64,000 nucleotides of DNA from NCBI GenBank assembly GCA_049116335.1, contig JAGDYZ010000016.1, positions 62,001 to 126,000 on the forward strand. The letters run 5' to 3'. Position 1 is the first letter of the stretch, and each line of letters begins with the position of its first letter. Source of the DNA: CANMIH01 sp049116335 (lineage in GTDB: Bacteria > Pseudomonadota > Alphaproteobacteria > Rhodobacterales > Rhodobacteraceae). The position numbers were made by a program, and so were the translations under genes. Below, piece by piece: positions 50,541-58,618 of the stretch. Below the pieces are notes generated by a model. That model made no database searches, had not been told where the DNA came from, and saw only the letters and a program-made list of their open reading frames with translations.

Positions 50541-51376
50541 TATAGCTCTCCTCTGACGTTCCACAGCTCGGGGAACAATTCGGTTTCCAACATCCGACGC
50601 AGATAATGCACCCCCGAGGTGCCACCTGTGCCGCGTTTAAACCCGATCACCCGTTCCACCGTGGTGACGTGATTGAACCGCCAACGGCGGAAATAATCCT
50701 CGAGGTCTACCAGTTTTTCGCCCAGTTCATAGAGCGTCCAATAGGTATCCACGTCTTCATAAACGGTTTTCCAGCGCGCCTGAATTTCAGGTACCGCAGA
50801 ATGCGGTGAATTCAGCTGCGGCGCAGGCACCGCACTGTCATCACCATCCACCGCGATGAACAACAAGCGGACCACCTCATCATAAAAGCTCAGCTGCTCC
50901 AGCTCTTGCTCAAGCGTGCGGACCACATTTGGCACATGCTCATGGGGCTTGAGCATATTGGGGTTCCGGTTGCCCAGCACGTATTCGATCATCCGATACT
51001 GATACGACTGAAACCCGGACGACGGCCCAAGCGCTTCGCGAAAGCGCGTGTAATCCGCTGGTGTCATGGTGCGTAGAACATCCCAGGCGTTGTTAAGCTG
51101 TTCAAAGATCCGGCTGACCCGGGCCAGCATTTTGAACATGGTCGGCATTTCACCGGCCATCAGCGCCTCACGCGCGGCACCAAGTTCATGAATGGCCAGC
51201 TTCATCCAAAGCTCGGATGTCTGATGCTGGATGATAAACAGCATTTCATCATGCGCATCAGACTGCGGATTCTGTTGCTCCAGGATCCCATCGAGGCACA
51301 GATAATCTCCATAAGACATGGCGTCTTTGAAGGACATCTTGGCCCCGTCGGACTTGGGATTATAGGCGTCGCTCAT
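50540..51376 (-). CDS. kynA: Tryptophan 2,3-dioxygenase
   Basis: A 278-residue haem dioxygenase forming N-formylkynurenine. Seen: MLFIIQHQTSELWMKLAIHE, substrate-binding FREALGPSSGFQSYQYR, and the haem histidine region RRWRFNHVTTVERVIG with GTGGTSGVHYL. Length is normal for the bacterial form. The gap to the upstream CoA-ligase gene is 2 bases. Confidence 0.97.
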   Translation of the reverse strand: MSDAYNPKSDGAKMSFKDAMSYGDYLCLDGILEQQNPQSDAHDEMLFIIQHQTSELWMKLAIHELGAAREALMAGEMPTMFKMLARVSRIFEQLNNAWDVLRTMTPADYTRFREALGPSSGFQSYQYRMIEYVLGNRNPNMLKPHEHVPNVVRTLEQELEQLSFYDEVVRLLFIAVDGDDSAVPAPQLNSPHSAVPEIQARWKTVYEDVDTYWTLYELGEKLVDLEDYFRRWRFNHVTTVERVIGFKRGTGGTSGVHYLRRMLETELFPELWNVRGEL

Positions 51377-51378
51377 GG

Positions 51379-52989
51379 TTAGTCCTTCAGACGGAAGCGT
51401 TGAATTTTGCCGGTCGCTGTTTTGGGCAACGATTGGGTGAACACCACCGAACGTGGGTATTTATAGGGGGCGATCGAGGTTTTCACGTGGTCTTGCAAGG
51501 CTTTGACCATCTCCGCGTCCTCTTCTGCGCCCTCGGCCAGAATGATATGCGCCTGAACAATCGAACCACGCGCCTCATCCGGCACACCGATCACGGCACA
51601 TTCTGACACCGCCGGATGCGCCAAAAGCGAGGCTTCGACTTCGGGACCGGCGATATTGTACCCCGAGGAGATAATCATATCGTCATTGCGGGCGGCAAAG
51701 CGGAAGTATCCCTCATCATCCTGCCAGAAGGCATCGCCCGAAATGTTCCAGCCGTTTTGTACATACTCGGCCTGACGTTCGCCAAACATATAGCGACAGC
51801 CCGTGGGCCCGCGCACTGCCAGACGACCGATCTCGCCCGGTTCTACCGGGTTGCCCTCTTCGTCAACAACACGTGCTTCATATCCAGTCACAGTCTTGCC
51901 GGTACAGGCCGGGCGGTGATCGGTGAAGCGGTTGGAGATAAAGATATGCAGCATCTCGGTTGCACCGATGCCGTCCAGCATAGGTTTGCCGGTTTTCTCC
52001 TGCCACTCCTGATAAACAGGGGCAGGAAGGGTTTCCCCGGCTGAAACCGCTGCCCGCAGTGACGACAGATCGGCGCCTTCCTCCATCGCGGCCAGCATGG
52101 CCCGATAGGCCGTGGGCGCAGTGAAACAGACCGTGGCGCGGTATTTCTCGATGATCTCAATCATATTCGGTGGTGTTGCCTGCTCTAGCAACGTGGCCGC
52201 CGCCCCAAAGCGCAGCGGGAAAATCGCCAGACCACCCAGACCAAAGGTAAAGGCCAAGGGGGGCGAGCCTACAAAAACATCTTCGGGCTGAACATCCAGA
52301 ACTTCGCGGGCATAGCCATCGGCGATGATCAAAAGATCCCGGTGGAAATGCATAGTGCCTTTCGGCTCACCGGTTGATCCGCTGGTAAAGCCGATCAGCG
52401 CCACATCATCCTGCGCAGTCTCAACCGCCTCAAAACTCACAGGTTTCTCCAGCGCAAGCCGATCCAGCTCGGCATCATGATTGGCTGTGCCGTCAAAGCC
52501 CACAACGGTTTTCAGGGTCGCGCTGGTTTTGGCACAAAGCGCCATCTCATCCATCAGACGCGTGTCGCACAGCGCATGGGTGATCTGAGCCTTGTCGACA
52601 TATTTGCTCAGCTCCGCCGCGCGCAGCATCGGCATGGTATTGACCACAACCGCGCCTACCTTGGTCGCAGCCAGCCAACAGGCCACCATCGCCGGGTTGT
52701 TGGCCGAACGGATCAACACTCGATTGCCCGGTTTGACCCCCAGATCCTCGACCAGCACATGCGCCAACCGGTTGGTCCAATCGGTCAGCTCTTTATAAGT
52801 GCGCCGCCGGCCATTGCCGATCAGCGCCGTGTGGTCGCCAAACCCCTTGGCCACCATGGCATCGGTCATCTCAACACCGGCATTGAGCCGCTCGGGGTAT
52901 TCAAATCCGTCTAGACGCAGATCCGGCCAGCTCTCGGTTGCGGGCAGCGCATTGCGCGCAAATGTATCGCTATGTGCAGAAACATGCAT
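51379..52989 (-). CDS. 2-aminobenzoate (anthranilate)-CoA ligase, probable
   Basis: A 536-residue AMP-forming acyl-CoA ligase of the benzoate-CoA ligase group. ATP motif FTSGSTGEPKGTMHFHRD, SPPLAFTFGLGG, GIGATEMLHIF, and the C-terminal KTATGKIQRFRL lysine are intact. Placement between kynA and the two-domain monooxygenase/reductase operon makes anthranilate the likely substrate. ATG 52989 has GGGAGGA upstream. Benzoate or a related aromatic acid is the alternative. Confidence 0.88.
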   Translation of the reverse strand: MHVSAHSDTFARNALPATESWPDLRLDGFEYPERLNAGVEMTDAMVAKGFGDHTALIGNGRRRTYKELTDWTNRLAHVLVEDLGVKPGNRVLIRSANNPAMVACWLAATKVGAVVVNTMPMLRAAELSKYVDKAQITHALCDTRLMDEMALCAKTSATLKTVVGFDGTANHDAELDRLALEKPVSFEAVETAQDDVALIGFTSGSTGEPKGTMHFHRDLLIIADGYAREVLDVQPEDVFVGSPPLAFTFGLGGLAIFPLRFGAAATLLEQATPPNMIEIIEKYRATVCFTAPTAYRAMLAAMEEGADLSSLRAAVSAGETLPAPVYQEWQEKTGKPMLDGIGATEMLHIFISNRFTDHRPACTGKTVTGYEARVVDEEGNPVEPGEIGRLAVRGPTGCRYMFGERQAEYVQNGWNISGDAFWQDDEGYFRFAARNDDMIISSGYNIAGPEVEASLLAHPAVSECAVIGVPDEARGSIVQAHIILAEGAEEDAEMVKALQDHVKTSIAPYKYPRSVVFTQSLPKTATGKIQRFRLKD

Positions 52990-52993
52990 GAGT

Positions 52994-54148
52994 TTATCCT
53001 CCCTGATGCGCCGCAAGCGCCTGACGAGCAATCACCACGCGCTGAACGTCTGACGCGCCCTCATAGATGCGCAGGGCTCTGATTTCGCGGTACAGTTTTT
53101 CAACGGTCTCGCCAGAGCGCACGCCATCTCCCCCATGAAGCTGCACCGCTTTGTCGATAACCTGCTGCGCCTGATCCGTTGAGAACAGTTTGGCCATGGC
53201 CGCCTCTCGGGTCACGCGTGGCGCCCCGCTGTCTTTGGTCCAGCCCGCGCGATAGACCAACAGCGCCGCCGCATCCACATCCAGCGCCATATCGGCGATA
53301 TGACCCTGCACCATCTGCAGATCGAACAAAGGGGCGCCCTGCACCTGACGGGTCGACACCCTGGTCAGTGCCTCATCCAAGGCACGGCGGGCAAAGCCAA
53401 GCGCTGCCGCCGCCACGGTGGTCCGGAACACATCCAGCACCGACATCGCGACCTTGAAACCGGACCCGGCCTCGCCCAACAGCGCAGATTTCGGGATGCG
53501 GCAATCGGTAAACCGCAATGTTGCCAAGGGATGCGGCGCAATGGTCTCCAACCGCTCCACCACCTCAAACCCGGGCAAGTCCGCGGGCACAACAAAGGCC
53601 GACAACCCGCGTGCGCCCGGCGCCTCACCCGTGCGGGCAAACACAGTGTAGACGTCCGCAATCCCGCCGTTTGAGATCCAGGTCTTTTCACCGTTCAGCA
53701 CATAGTCATCGCCATCCAACGTGGCGGTCATGGTGGAATTGGCCACATCCGACCCCGACTGCGGTTCGGTCAATGCAAAGGCCGAGATCGCTTTGCCGCT
53801 CCGTGTCTTGGTCAGCCATTCTTCCTTCTGCGCATCAGTGCCAAACAGCGAGATCGCCCCGGTGCCCAACCCCTGCATCGCAAAGGCAAAATCCGCCAAC
53901 CCATCATGGCGCGCCAGTGTTTCGCGAATAATGCTGAGGCTGCGCACATCCAATCGGCCATCCATCGCACCGGAGTGCTCCAGAAATCCGGCCTCCCCCA
54001 GCATAGACACCAGATGACCACAGGCCGCATCGGTATCGCTGTGATCCACCGCCGACAAATTCTTTGCGGCCCAGGCGTCAAGCTCCGCCGCCAAAGCACG
54101 ATGCCGATCTTCAAAAAACGGCCAGTTCAGAAATGTGGTATCCGCCAT
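52994..54148 (-). CDS. Acyl-CoA dehydrogenase
   Basis: A 384-residue flavoprotein of the acyl-CoA dehydrogenase family. Motifs are FALTEPQSGSDVANSTM, GEKTWISNGG and the C-terminal VEKLYREIRALRIYEGASDV with the usual catalytic-loop glutamate. It should oxidise a ring or ring-opened acyl-CoA intermediate. ATG 54148 uses an AAAAGAAGAA site supplied by an intergenic repeat element. Four bases separate it from the ligase gene. Confidence 0.94.
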   Translation of the reverse strand: MADTTFLNWPFFEDRHRALAAELDAWAAKNLSAVDHSDTDAACGHLVSMLGEAGFLEHSGAMDGRLDVRSLSIIRETLARHDGLADFAFAMQGLGTGAISLFGTDAQKEEWLTKTRSGKAISAFALTEPQSGSDVANSTMTATLDGDDYVLNGEKTWISNGGIADVYTVFARTGEAPGARGLSAFVVPADLPGFEVVERLETIAPHPLATLRFTDCRIPKSALLGEAGSGFKVAMSVLDVFRTTVAAAALGFARRALDEALTRVSTRQVQGAPLFDLQMVQGHIADMALDVDAAALLVYRAGWTKDSGAPRVTREAAMAKLFSTDQAQQVIDKAVQLHGGDGVRSGETVEKLYREIRALRIYEGASDVQRVVIARQALAAHQGG

Positions 54149-54196
54149 GGTTTCTTCTTTTCCCAAATACTCCGGGGTCTGGGGCAGCGCCCCAGA
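54149..54196 (-). repeat. Intergenic stem-loop repeat, copy 3
   Basis: On the minus strand after the crotonase stop: stem TCTGGGGC-loop-GCCCCAGA (54178-54196), then CCCCGGAGTATTTGGGAAAA and GAAGAAACC up to the acyl-CoA dehydrogenase ATG. Here the purine-rich tail doubles as the ribosome-binding site of the next gene. Same family as copies at 16.1, 28.5 and 60.6 kb. Confidence 0.75.
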
Positions 54197-54213
54197 AGTC
54201 CCCATGTGTGAGA

Positions 54214-55014
54214 TCAATCGCCCTGAAAGACCGGTTTTTCTTTTGCGACAAAGGCATGATAGGCGCGGTGAAAATCTTGCCCCTGCATACAGATCGCCTG
54301 CGCCTGCGCTTCGGCCTCAATCGCCTGATCCATGGTCATCGACCATTCCTGCGCCAGCATGGTTTTCGTCATCATATTGGCAAACTGCGGCCCCGACGCG
54401 ATACGGCGGGCCATGTCGTTGGCGGTTTTCAACAGATCGTCCTGCGGAACCAACCGGTTGAAATAGCCCCAGCGCTCGCCCTCATCCGCCGACATGGAAC
54501 GCCCCAGATACAGCAGCTCAGCCGCCCGGCCCTGTCCAATCAGGCGCGGCAGGATCGCACAAGCGCCCATATCACAGCCCGCAAGCCCAACGCGGTTGAA
54601 CAAAAACGCGGTCTTCGCTTCCGGCGTCGCAACGCGCAGATCCGAGGCCATCGAGATAATCGCCCCTGCTCCGGCGCAAATGCCATCCACCGCTGCGATG
54701 ATCGGCTTGCCACAGTTCAGCATGGCCTTGACCAGATCACCAGTCATGCGGGTAAAGCGCAAAAGCTCTTTCATGTTCATTTCGGTCAGCGGGCCGATGA
54801 TGTCATGCACATCGCCGCCCGAGCTGAAATTGCCACCATTGGGGGCAAAGACCACCGCGCCCACGCTGTCATCATAATGCAGATCACGGAACCAGTCGCG
54901 CAGCTCGGCATAGCTGTCAAAGGTCAGCGGGTTTTTACGCTCGGGCCGGTTGAGTTGCACCGTGGCAATGCCGTCTTCGATCGAACAAAGGAAGTGTTTG
55001 GTATCGCTGCGCAT
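54214..55014 (-). CDS. Crotonase-fold protein lacking the hydratase glutamates
   Basis: A 266-residue enoyl-CoA hydratase/isomerase-family protein. Oxyanion-hole segments GGNFSSGGDVHDI and DGICAGAGAIISMASDLR are present. The glutamate expected in the second segment is replaced (GAIISMAS), and the second catalytic position reads NRVGLAGCDMGAC with no Glu but an Asp, more like ring-cleaving or ring-forming crotonases. Enoyl-CoA hydration is therefore doubtful; hydrolytic ring opening is an alternative. ATG 55014 has GGAGG upstream and lies one base after the marR stop. Confidence 0.88.
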   Translation of the reverse strand: MRSDTKHFLCSIEDGIATVQLNRPERKNPLTFDSYAELRDWFRDLHYDDSVGAVVFAPNGGNFSSGGDVHDIIGPLTEMNMKELLRFTRMTGDLVKAMLNCGKPIIAAVDGICAGAGAIISMASDLRVATPEAKTAFLFNRVGLAGCDMGACAILPRLIGQGRAAELLYLGRSMSADEGERWGYFNRLVPQDDLLKTANDMARRIASGPQFANMMTKTMLAQEWSMTMDQAIEAEAQAQAICMQGQDFHRAYHAFVAKEKPVFQGD

Positions 55015-55015
55015 C

Positions 55016-55453
55016 TTAATCCTCCAGCGTGTCCAGAAGGCGGTCAAGACGCGCTTGCATGCCTTCGATATCATCTTGGTTTAACCCCCCGAGCAGATCG
55101 TCGATCCAGGCCTCATGCGCCGCCGCGTGCTCTGCAAAGGCCGATTTGCCTTTATCAGTCAGCATCACGAGCGACGCCCGCCGATCCCCCGGGACTGCCA
55201 CCCGCTGGGCCAACCCCTCGTCCGAGAGTTTGTCAACGATCCCGGTGACATTGCCGTTTGACACCCGCAGCATTTCCGAAATCTGGCTCATCCGCAGCCC
55301 ATCGGGACTGCGTGACAGCGCCGACATCACATCAAACCGTGGCAGGGTTGAGCCAAATTCCGACCGCAAGCGACGGCGCAATTCGTCTTCCAAGGTGCTG
55401 CTGGCTTTGAGCAGTTTCAGCCAGAGGCGCAGACGTTCTTTTGACAGGCTCAT
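55016..55453 (-). CDS. MarR-family regulator of the 2-aminobenzoate operon
   Basis: A 145-residue winged-helix repressor (LPRFDVMSALSRSPDGLRMS, SQISEMLRVSNGNVTGIVDK, wing VAVPGDRRASLVMLT). It is encoded inside the operon, overlapping the SDR by 4 bases and followed directly by the crotonase gene. The likely targets are the TTCAA-N2-TTGAA palindromes between the divergent genes at 58.5 kb. The inducer may be a CoA thioester of the pathway (inference). Confidence 0.9.
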   Translation of the reverse strand: MSLSKERLRLWLKLLKASSTLEDELRRRLRSEFGSTLPRFDVMSALSRSPDGLRMSQISEMLRVSNGNVTGIVDKLSDEGLAQRVAVPGDRRASLVMLTDKGKSAFAEHAAAHEAWIDDLLGGLNQDDIEGMQARLDRLLDTLED

Positions 55454-56208
55454 ATCTCGCCTCCCGACATTGACAGGGCATGCCCATTGATCCCCGCCGC
55501 ACCCTCGCTACATAGCCAAAGTGCGGTCTGGGCGACCTCATCAGGCTGGATAAAGCGTTTTTGCGGATTGTCCCGGATCAAGGATTTGCGGGCCTTTTCT
55601 TCACTCATGCCGGTCTTTTCGATGATGTTTTCAATCGAACGTTCCAGCAGCGGCGTTTCAATAAAGCCCGGACAGATGGCATTGGCGGTCACACCGCTAT
55701 CACCCAGCTCAATCGCCAGAGATTTGGTCAGACCAACCACCGCATGTTTGGCGGCACAATAGGCGCTGACATAGGGATATCCCTTCAGCCCGGCGGTTGA
55801 GGCAACGGCGATCAAACGCCCCCAGCCCGCGTTTTGCATATCGCCCAGCGCCGCCTGCCAGATATTGACCACGCCGGTCAGGTTGACCGACATCATCTTA
55901 TCCAGCTGATCCCCGGTCATTTTCGAGAACGGCACGCTGTCAGCAGCCCCAGCATTGGCCACAACCACATCCACCGGACCGTTTAACCCGCGCGCCTGAC
56001 TGACCGCCTGGTCAACCGCTGACCGGTCGGTCACATCGCAGGTGGCCCAGCCGATGAATTTGTGTTGTTTCGCAACCTCGCGCAGCGGTTCTTCGCGCCG
56101 CCCAAGGATGGTGACTTTGGCCCCGGCATGGGCCATGGCTTCGGCGATGGCGGCGCCCACTCCGGTGCCGCCGCCCGTGACCAATACATGGCGCTCGGAC
56201 AGGGTCAT
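55450..56208 (-). CDS. SDR-family dehydrogenase
   Basis: A 252-residue short-chain dehydrogenase. TGGGTGVGAAIAEAMA, NAGAAD, the catalytic Ser in VASTAGLKGY and Tyr/Lys in SAYCAAKHAV are intact. The end LSMSGGEI is normal for the family. It overlaps the monooxygenase gene by 4 bases (ATGA) and marR by 4. It probably reduces or oxidises the alicyclic oxo/hydroxy-acyl-CoA of the pathway. Confidence 0.92.
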   Translation of the reverse strand: MTLSERHVLVTGGGTGVGAAIAEAMAHAGAKVTILGRREEPLREVAKQHKFIGWATCDVTDRSAVDQAVSQARGLNGPVDVVVANAGAADSVPFSKMTGDQLDKMMSVNLTGVVNIWQAALGDMQNAGWGRLIAVASTAGLKGYPYVSAYCAAKHAVVGLTKSLAIELGDSGVTANAICPGFIETPLLERSIENIIEKTGMSEEKARKSLIRDNPQKRFIQPDEVAQTALWLCSEGAAGINGHALSMSGGEI

Positions 56209-58502
56209 ACCTTGCCCACCATTTCGGCGTCGCGGTCCGCCAGACGCCAGGCCTGATCGCGGCCTGCCTGATAGGGCAGTGCCCAGTCCGCGTGACGATC
56301 CCCAACGCGGGCCGCTTCGTGCAGGGTCCAATAGGGGTCGGCCAGATGCGGACGCCCGACACAGACCAGATCCGCCCGCCCCGCAATCAGGATCGAGTTG
56401 GCGTGGTCTGCCTCATAGATGTTGCCCACCGCCATGGTTTTGATCCCGGCCTCGTTGCGAATGCGGTCGCTGAACGGGGTCTGGAACATGCGGCCATAGA
56501 CCGGGCGCGCATCCACAGTGGTCTGACCGGCGGAGACATCGATGATGTCGGCGCCTGCCGCGCTAAAGGCCTTGGCGATCTCGACCGCTTCTTCCGGCGT
56601 GACGCCCGCATCACCCACCCAATCATTGGCCGAGATCCGCACCGACATCGGTTTGCCCTCGGGCCAGACCGCGCGCATGGCATGAAACACCTCAAGCGGA
56701 TAGCGCAGGCGGTTCTCAAGGCTTCCGCCATACGCGTCGTCACGTGTATTCGACACCGGCGAGATAAAGGACGAGATGAAATAGCCATGGGCCGCGTGCA
56801 GCTCGATCATGTCAAAGCCTGCGCGCTCGGCCATCTCGGCTGCAGCGACAAACTGGGCTTTGATCTGATCCAGATCGGCTTGTGTCGCGGCACGCGGTGT
56901 CGCGTTCTCAGCAGACCACGGAATGGCAGACGCTGAGACAAGATCCCAATTGCCCTCGGCCAGAGGTTTGTCCATGCCCTCCCAACCAACATTGGTCGAG
57001 CCTTTGCGCCCGGAATGACCAATCTGGCAACAGATCTTGGCCTTGGTTTCCGCATGCACAAAATCGGTCAGCCGCTTCCAGCCCGCCTCGTGCTCGGGCG
57101 CATAAAGACCCGGACAGCCCGGCGTGATCCGCCCCTCAGCTGAGACACAGGTCATTTCTGTGTAGACCAATCCCGCCCCACCTTTGGCCCGTTCGCCATA
57201 ATGGATCAGGTGCCAATCGCCCGGAATGCCATCAACAGATTTATACTGGGCCATAGGCGAGACAACGATGCGGTTTTCAAGTTCCATATCCCGCAGTTTG
57301 AACGGCGCCAGCATGGGGGGGCGCACTGTAGCATCTTCCGCAACACCCGCCTGCATCTGGAACCACTTTTCCGCGCTTTCCAGCCACTTACCATCGCGCA
57401 CGCGCAGGTTTTCATGGCTGATCCGCTGCGACCGGGTCAACAGCGAATAATTGAACTGAACCGGATCCAGATCAAGATACCGCTCCACCTCTTCAAACCA
57501 CTCGAGCGAGTTGCGCGCCGCAGATTGCAGGCGCAACACATCCAGTCGGCGCTCCTCCTGATAACGTTCAAAGGCCGCTTCCATGCTGGGTTCCACATGC
57601 AGGAATTCGGCCAGAGCGATGGCGCTGTCAAAGGCCAATCGCGACCCAGAACCGATTGAGAAATGCGCGGTGGCCGAGGCATCGCCCAACAAAACCACAT
57701 TCTCGTGGTGCCATTTTTCGCACAGGACACGGGGGAAGTTCATAAAGACCGCCGAGCCGCGCAGATGCGCCGCGTTGCTCATCAGCTCATGACCGCCCAG
57801 ATGGTCGGCAAAGACCGCGCGACAGGTTTCGACGATGTCTTCTTTCGACATATTTTCAAAGCCGAACTTGTCCCATGTGTCCTGACCACATTCGACAATG
57901 AAGGTCGCCGTTTCATCATCAAACTGATAGACATGCGCCCAGATCCAACCGTGTTCGGTCTTCTCAAAAATAAAGGTGAAAGCGTCGTCAAATTTCTGGT
58001 GCGTGCCCAACCAGACAAATTTGCAGGCGCGCACGTCGATCTCTGGCTTGAAATGCTCGGCATAGGCCTCGCGGACACGGCTGTTCAGCCCGTCACAGCC
58101 CACAACCAGATCATACTCGGCGCGGATCGCGTCAATATCGTCAAACTCGGTCTCAAAGCGCAGTTCAACACCCAGCTCGCGGGCGCGGTCCTGCAGCAGG
58201 ATCAACATCTGTTTGCGACCGATCCCCGCAAACCCATGCCCTCCGGACACCGTGCGCACACCGTCATGCACCACCGCAATGTCATCCCAATAGGCAAAGT
58301 GATCGCGGATCGCCTGCGCGCTTTGGGGGTCATTGGTTTGAAGATTGTCCAGCGCATCGTCCGAGAGCACAACGCCCCAGCCAAAGGTGTCATTGGCCCG
58401 ATTGCGTTCAATCACCACAATCTCATGCGCCGGATCGCGCAGCTTCATCGAAATAGCGAAATATAGGCCGGCGGGACCGCCCCCAAGGCATGCGATACGC
58501 AT
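56205..58502 (-). CDS. 2-aminobenzoyl-CoA monooxygenase/reductase-type fusion
   Basis: A 765-residue two-domain flavoenzyme. Residues about 1-375 are a class A FAD monooxygenase (CLGGGPAGLYFAISMKL, GCDGLNSRVREAY, LLGDASATAHFSIGSG). Residues about 385-745 are an old-yellow-enzyme reductase (SPMAQYKSVDGIPGDWHLIH, ELHAAHGYFISSFISPVSN, GGSLENRLRYPLEV). This architecture is that of 2-aminobenzoyl-CoA monooxygenase/reductase, also annotated as salicylyl-CoA 5-hydroxylase. It hydroxylates and then reduces the ring, removing aromaticity. The ligase and kynureninase genes downstream support 2-aminobenzoyl-CoA. First gene of the 11-gene minus-strand operon. Confidence 0.94.
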   Translation of the reverse strand: MRIACLGGGPAGLYFAISMKLRDPAHEIVVIERNRANDTFGWGVVLSDDALDNLQTNDPQSAQAIRDHFAYWDDIAVVHDGVRTVSGGHGFAGIGRKQMLILLQDRARELGVELRFETEFDDIDAIRAEYDLVVGCDGLNSRVREAYAEHFKPEIDVRACKFVWLGTHQKFDDAFTFIFEKTEHGWIWAHVYQFDDETATFIVECGQDTWDKFGFENMSKEDIVETCRAVFADHLGGHELMSNAAHLRGSAVFMNFPRVLCEKWHHENVVLLGDASATAHFSIGSGSRLAFDSAIALAEFLHVEPSMEAAFERYQEERRLDVLRLQSAARNSLEWFEEVERYLDLDPVQFNYSLLTRSQRISHENLRVRDGKWLESAEKWFQMQAGVAEDATVRPPMLAPFKLRDMELENRIVVSPMAQYKSVDGIPGDWHLIHYGERAKGGAGLVYTEMTCVSAEGRITPGCPGLYAPEHEAGWKRLTDFVHAETKAKICCQIGHSGRKGSTNVGWEGMDKPLAEGNWDLVSASAIPWSAENATPRAATQADLDQIKAQFVAAAEMAERAGFDMIELHAAHGYFISSFISPVSNTRDDAYGGSLENRLRYPLEVFHAMRAVWPEGKPMSVRISANDWVGDAGVTPEEAVEIAKAFSAAGADIIDVSAGQTTVDARPVYGRMFQTPFSDRIRNEAGIKTMAVGNIYEADHANSILIAGRADLVCVGRPHLADPYWTLHEAARVGDRHADWALPYQAGRDQAWRLADRDAEMVGKV

Positions 58503-58553
58503 TCTGACCTCTCCCTGTCATATTTTCATCAAGGCTAGGAGGGATTCGCAGTT

Positions 58554-58581
58554 ATTTCAAGCTTGAAATTTCAAGGTTGAA
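58554..58581. promoter_or_regulatory. Tandem palindromic operators
   Basis: A perfect 16-base palindrome ATTTCAAGCTTGAAAT (58554-58569) is followed by TTCAAGGTTGAA (58570-58581). Both show TTCAA-N2-TTGAA with centres 14 bases apart. They lie in the 116-base region between the divergent monooxygenase/reductase and hydroxyacyl-CoA dehydrogenase genes and fit MarR binding. Confidence 0.75.
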
Positions 58582-58618
58582 GATTACTCTGCGCATAATG
58601 GATAAGAGGAAGCCCGCC

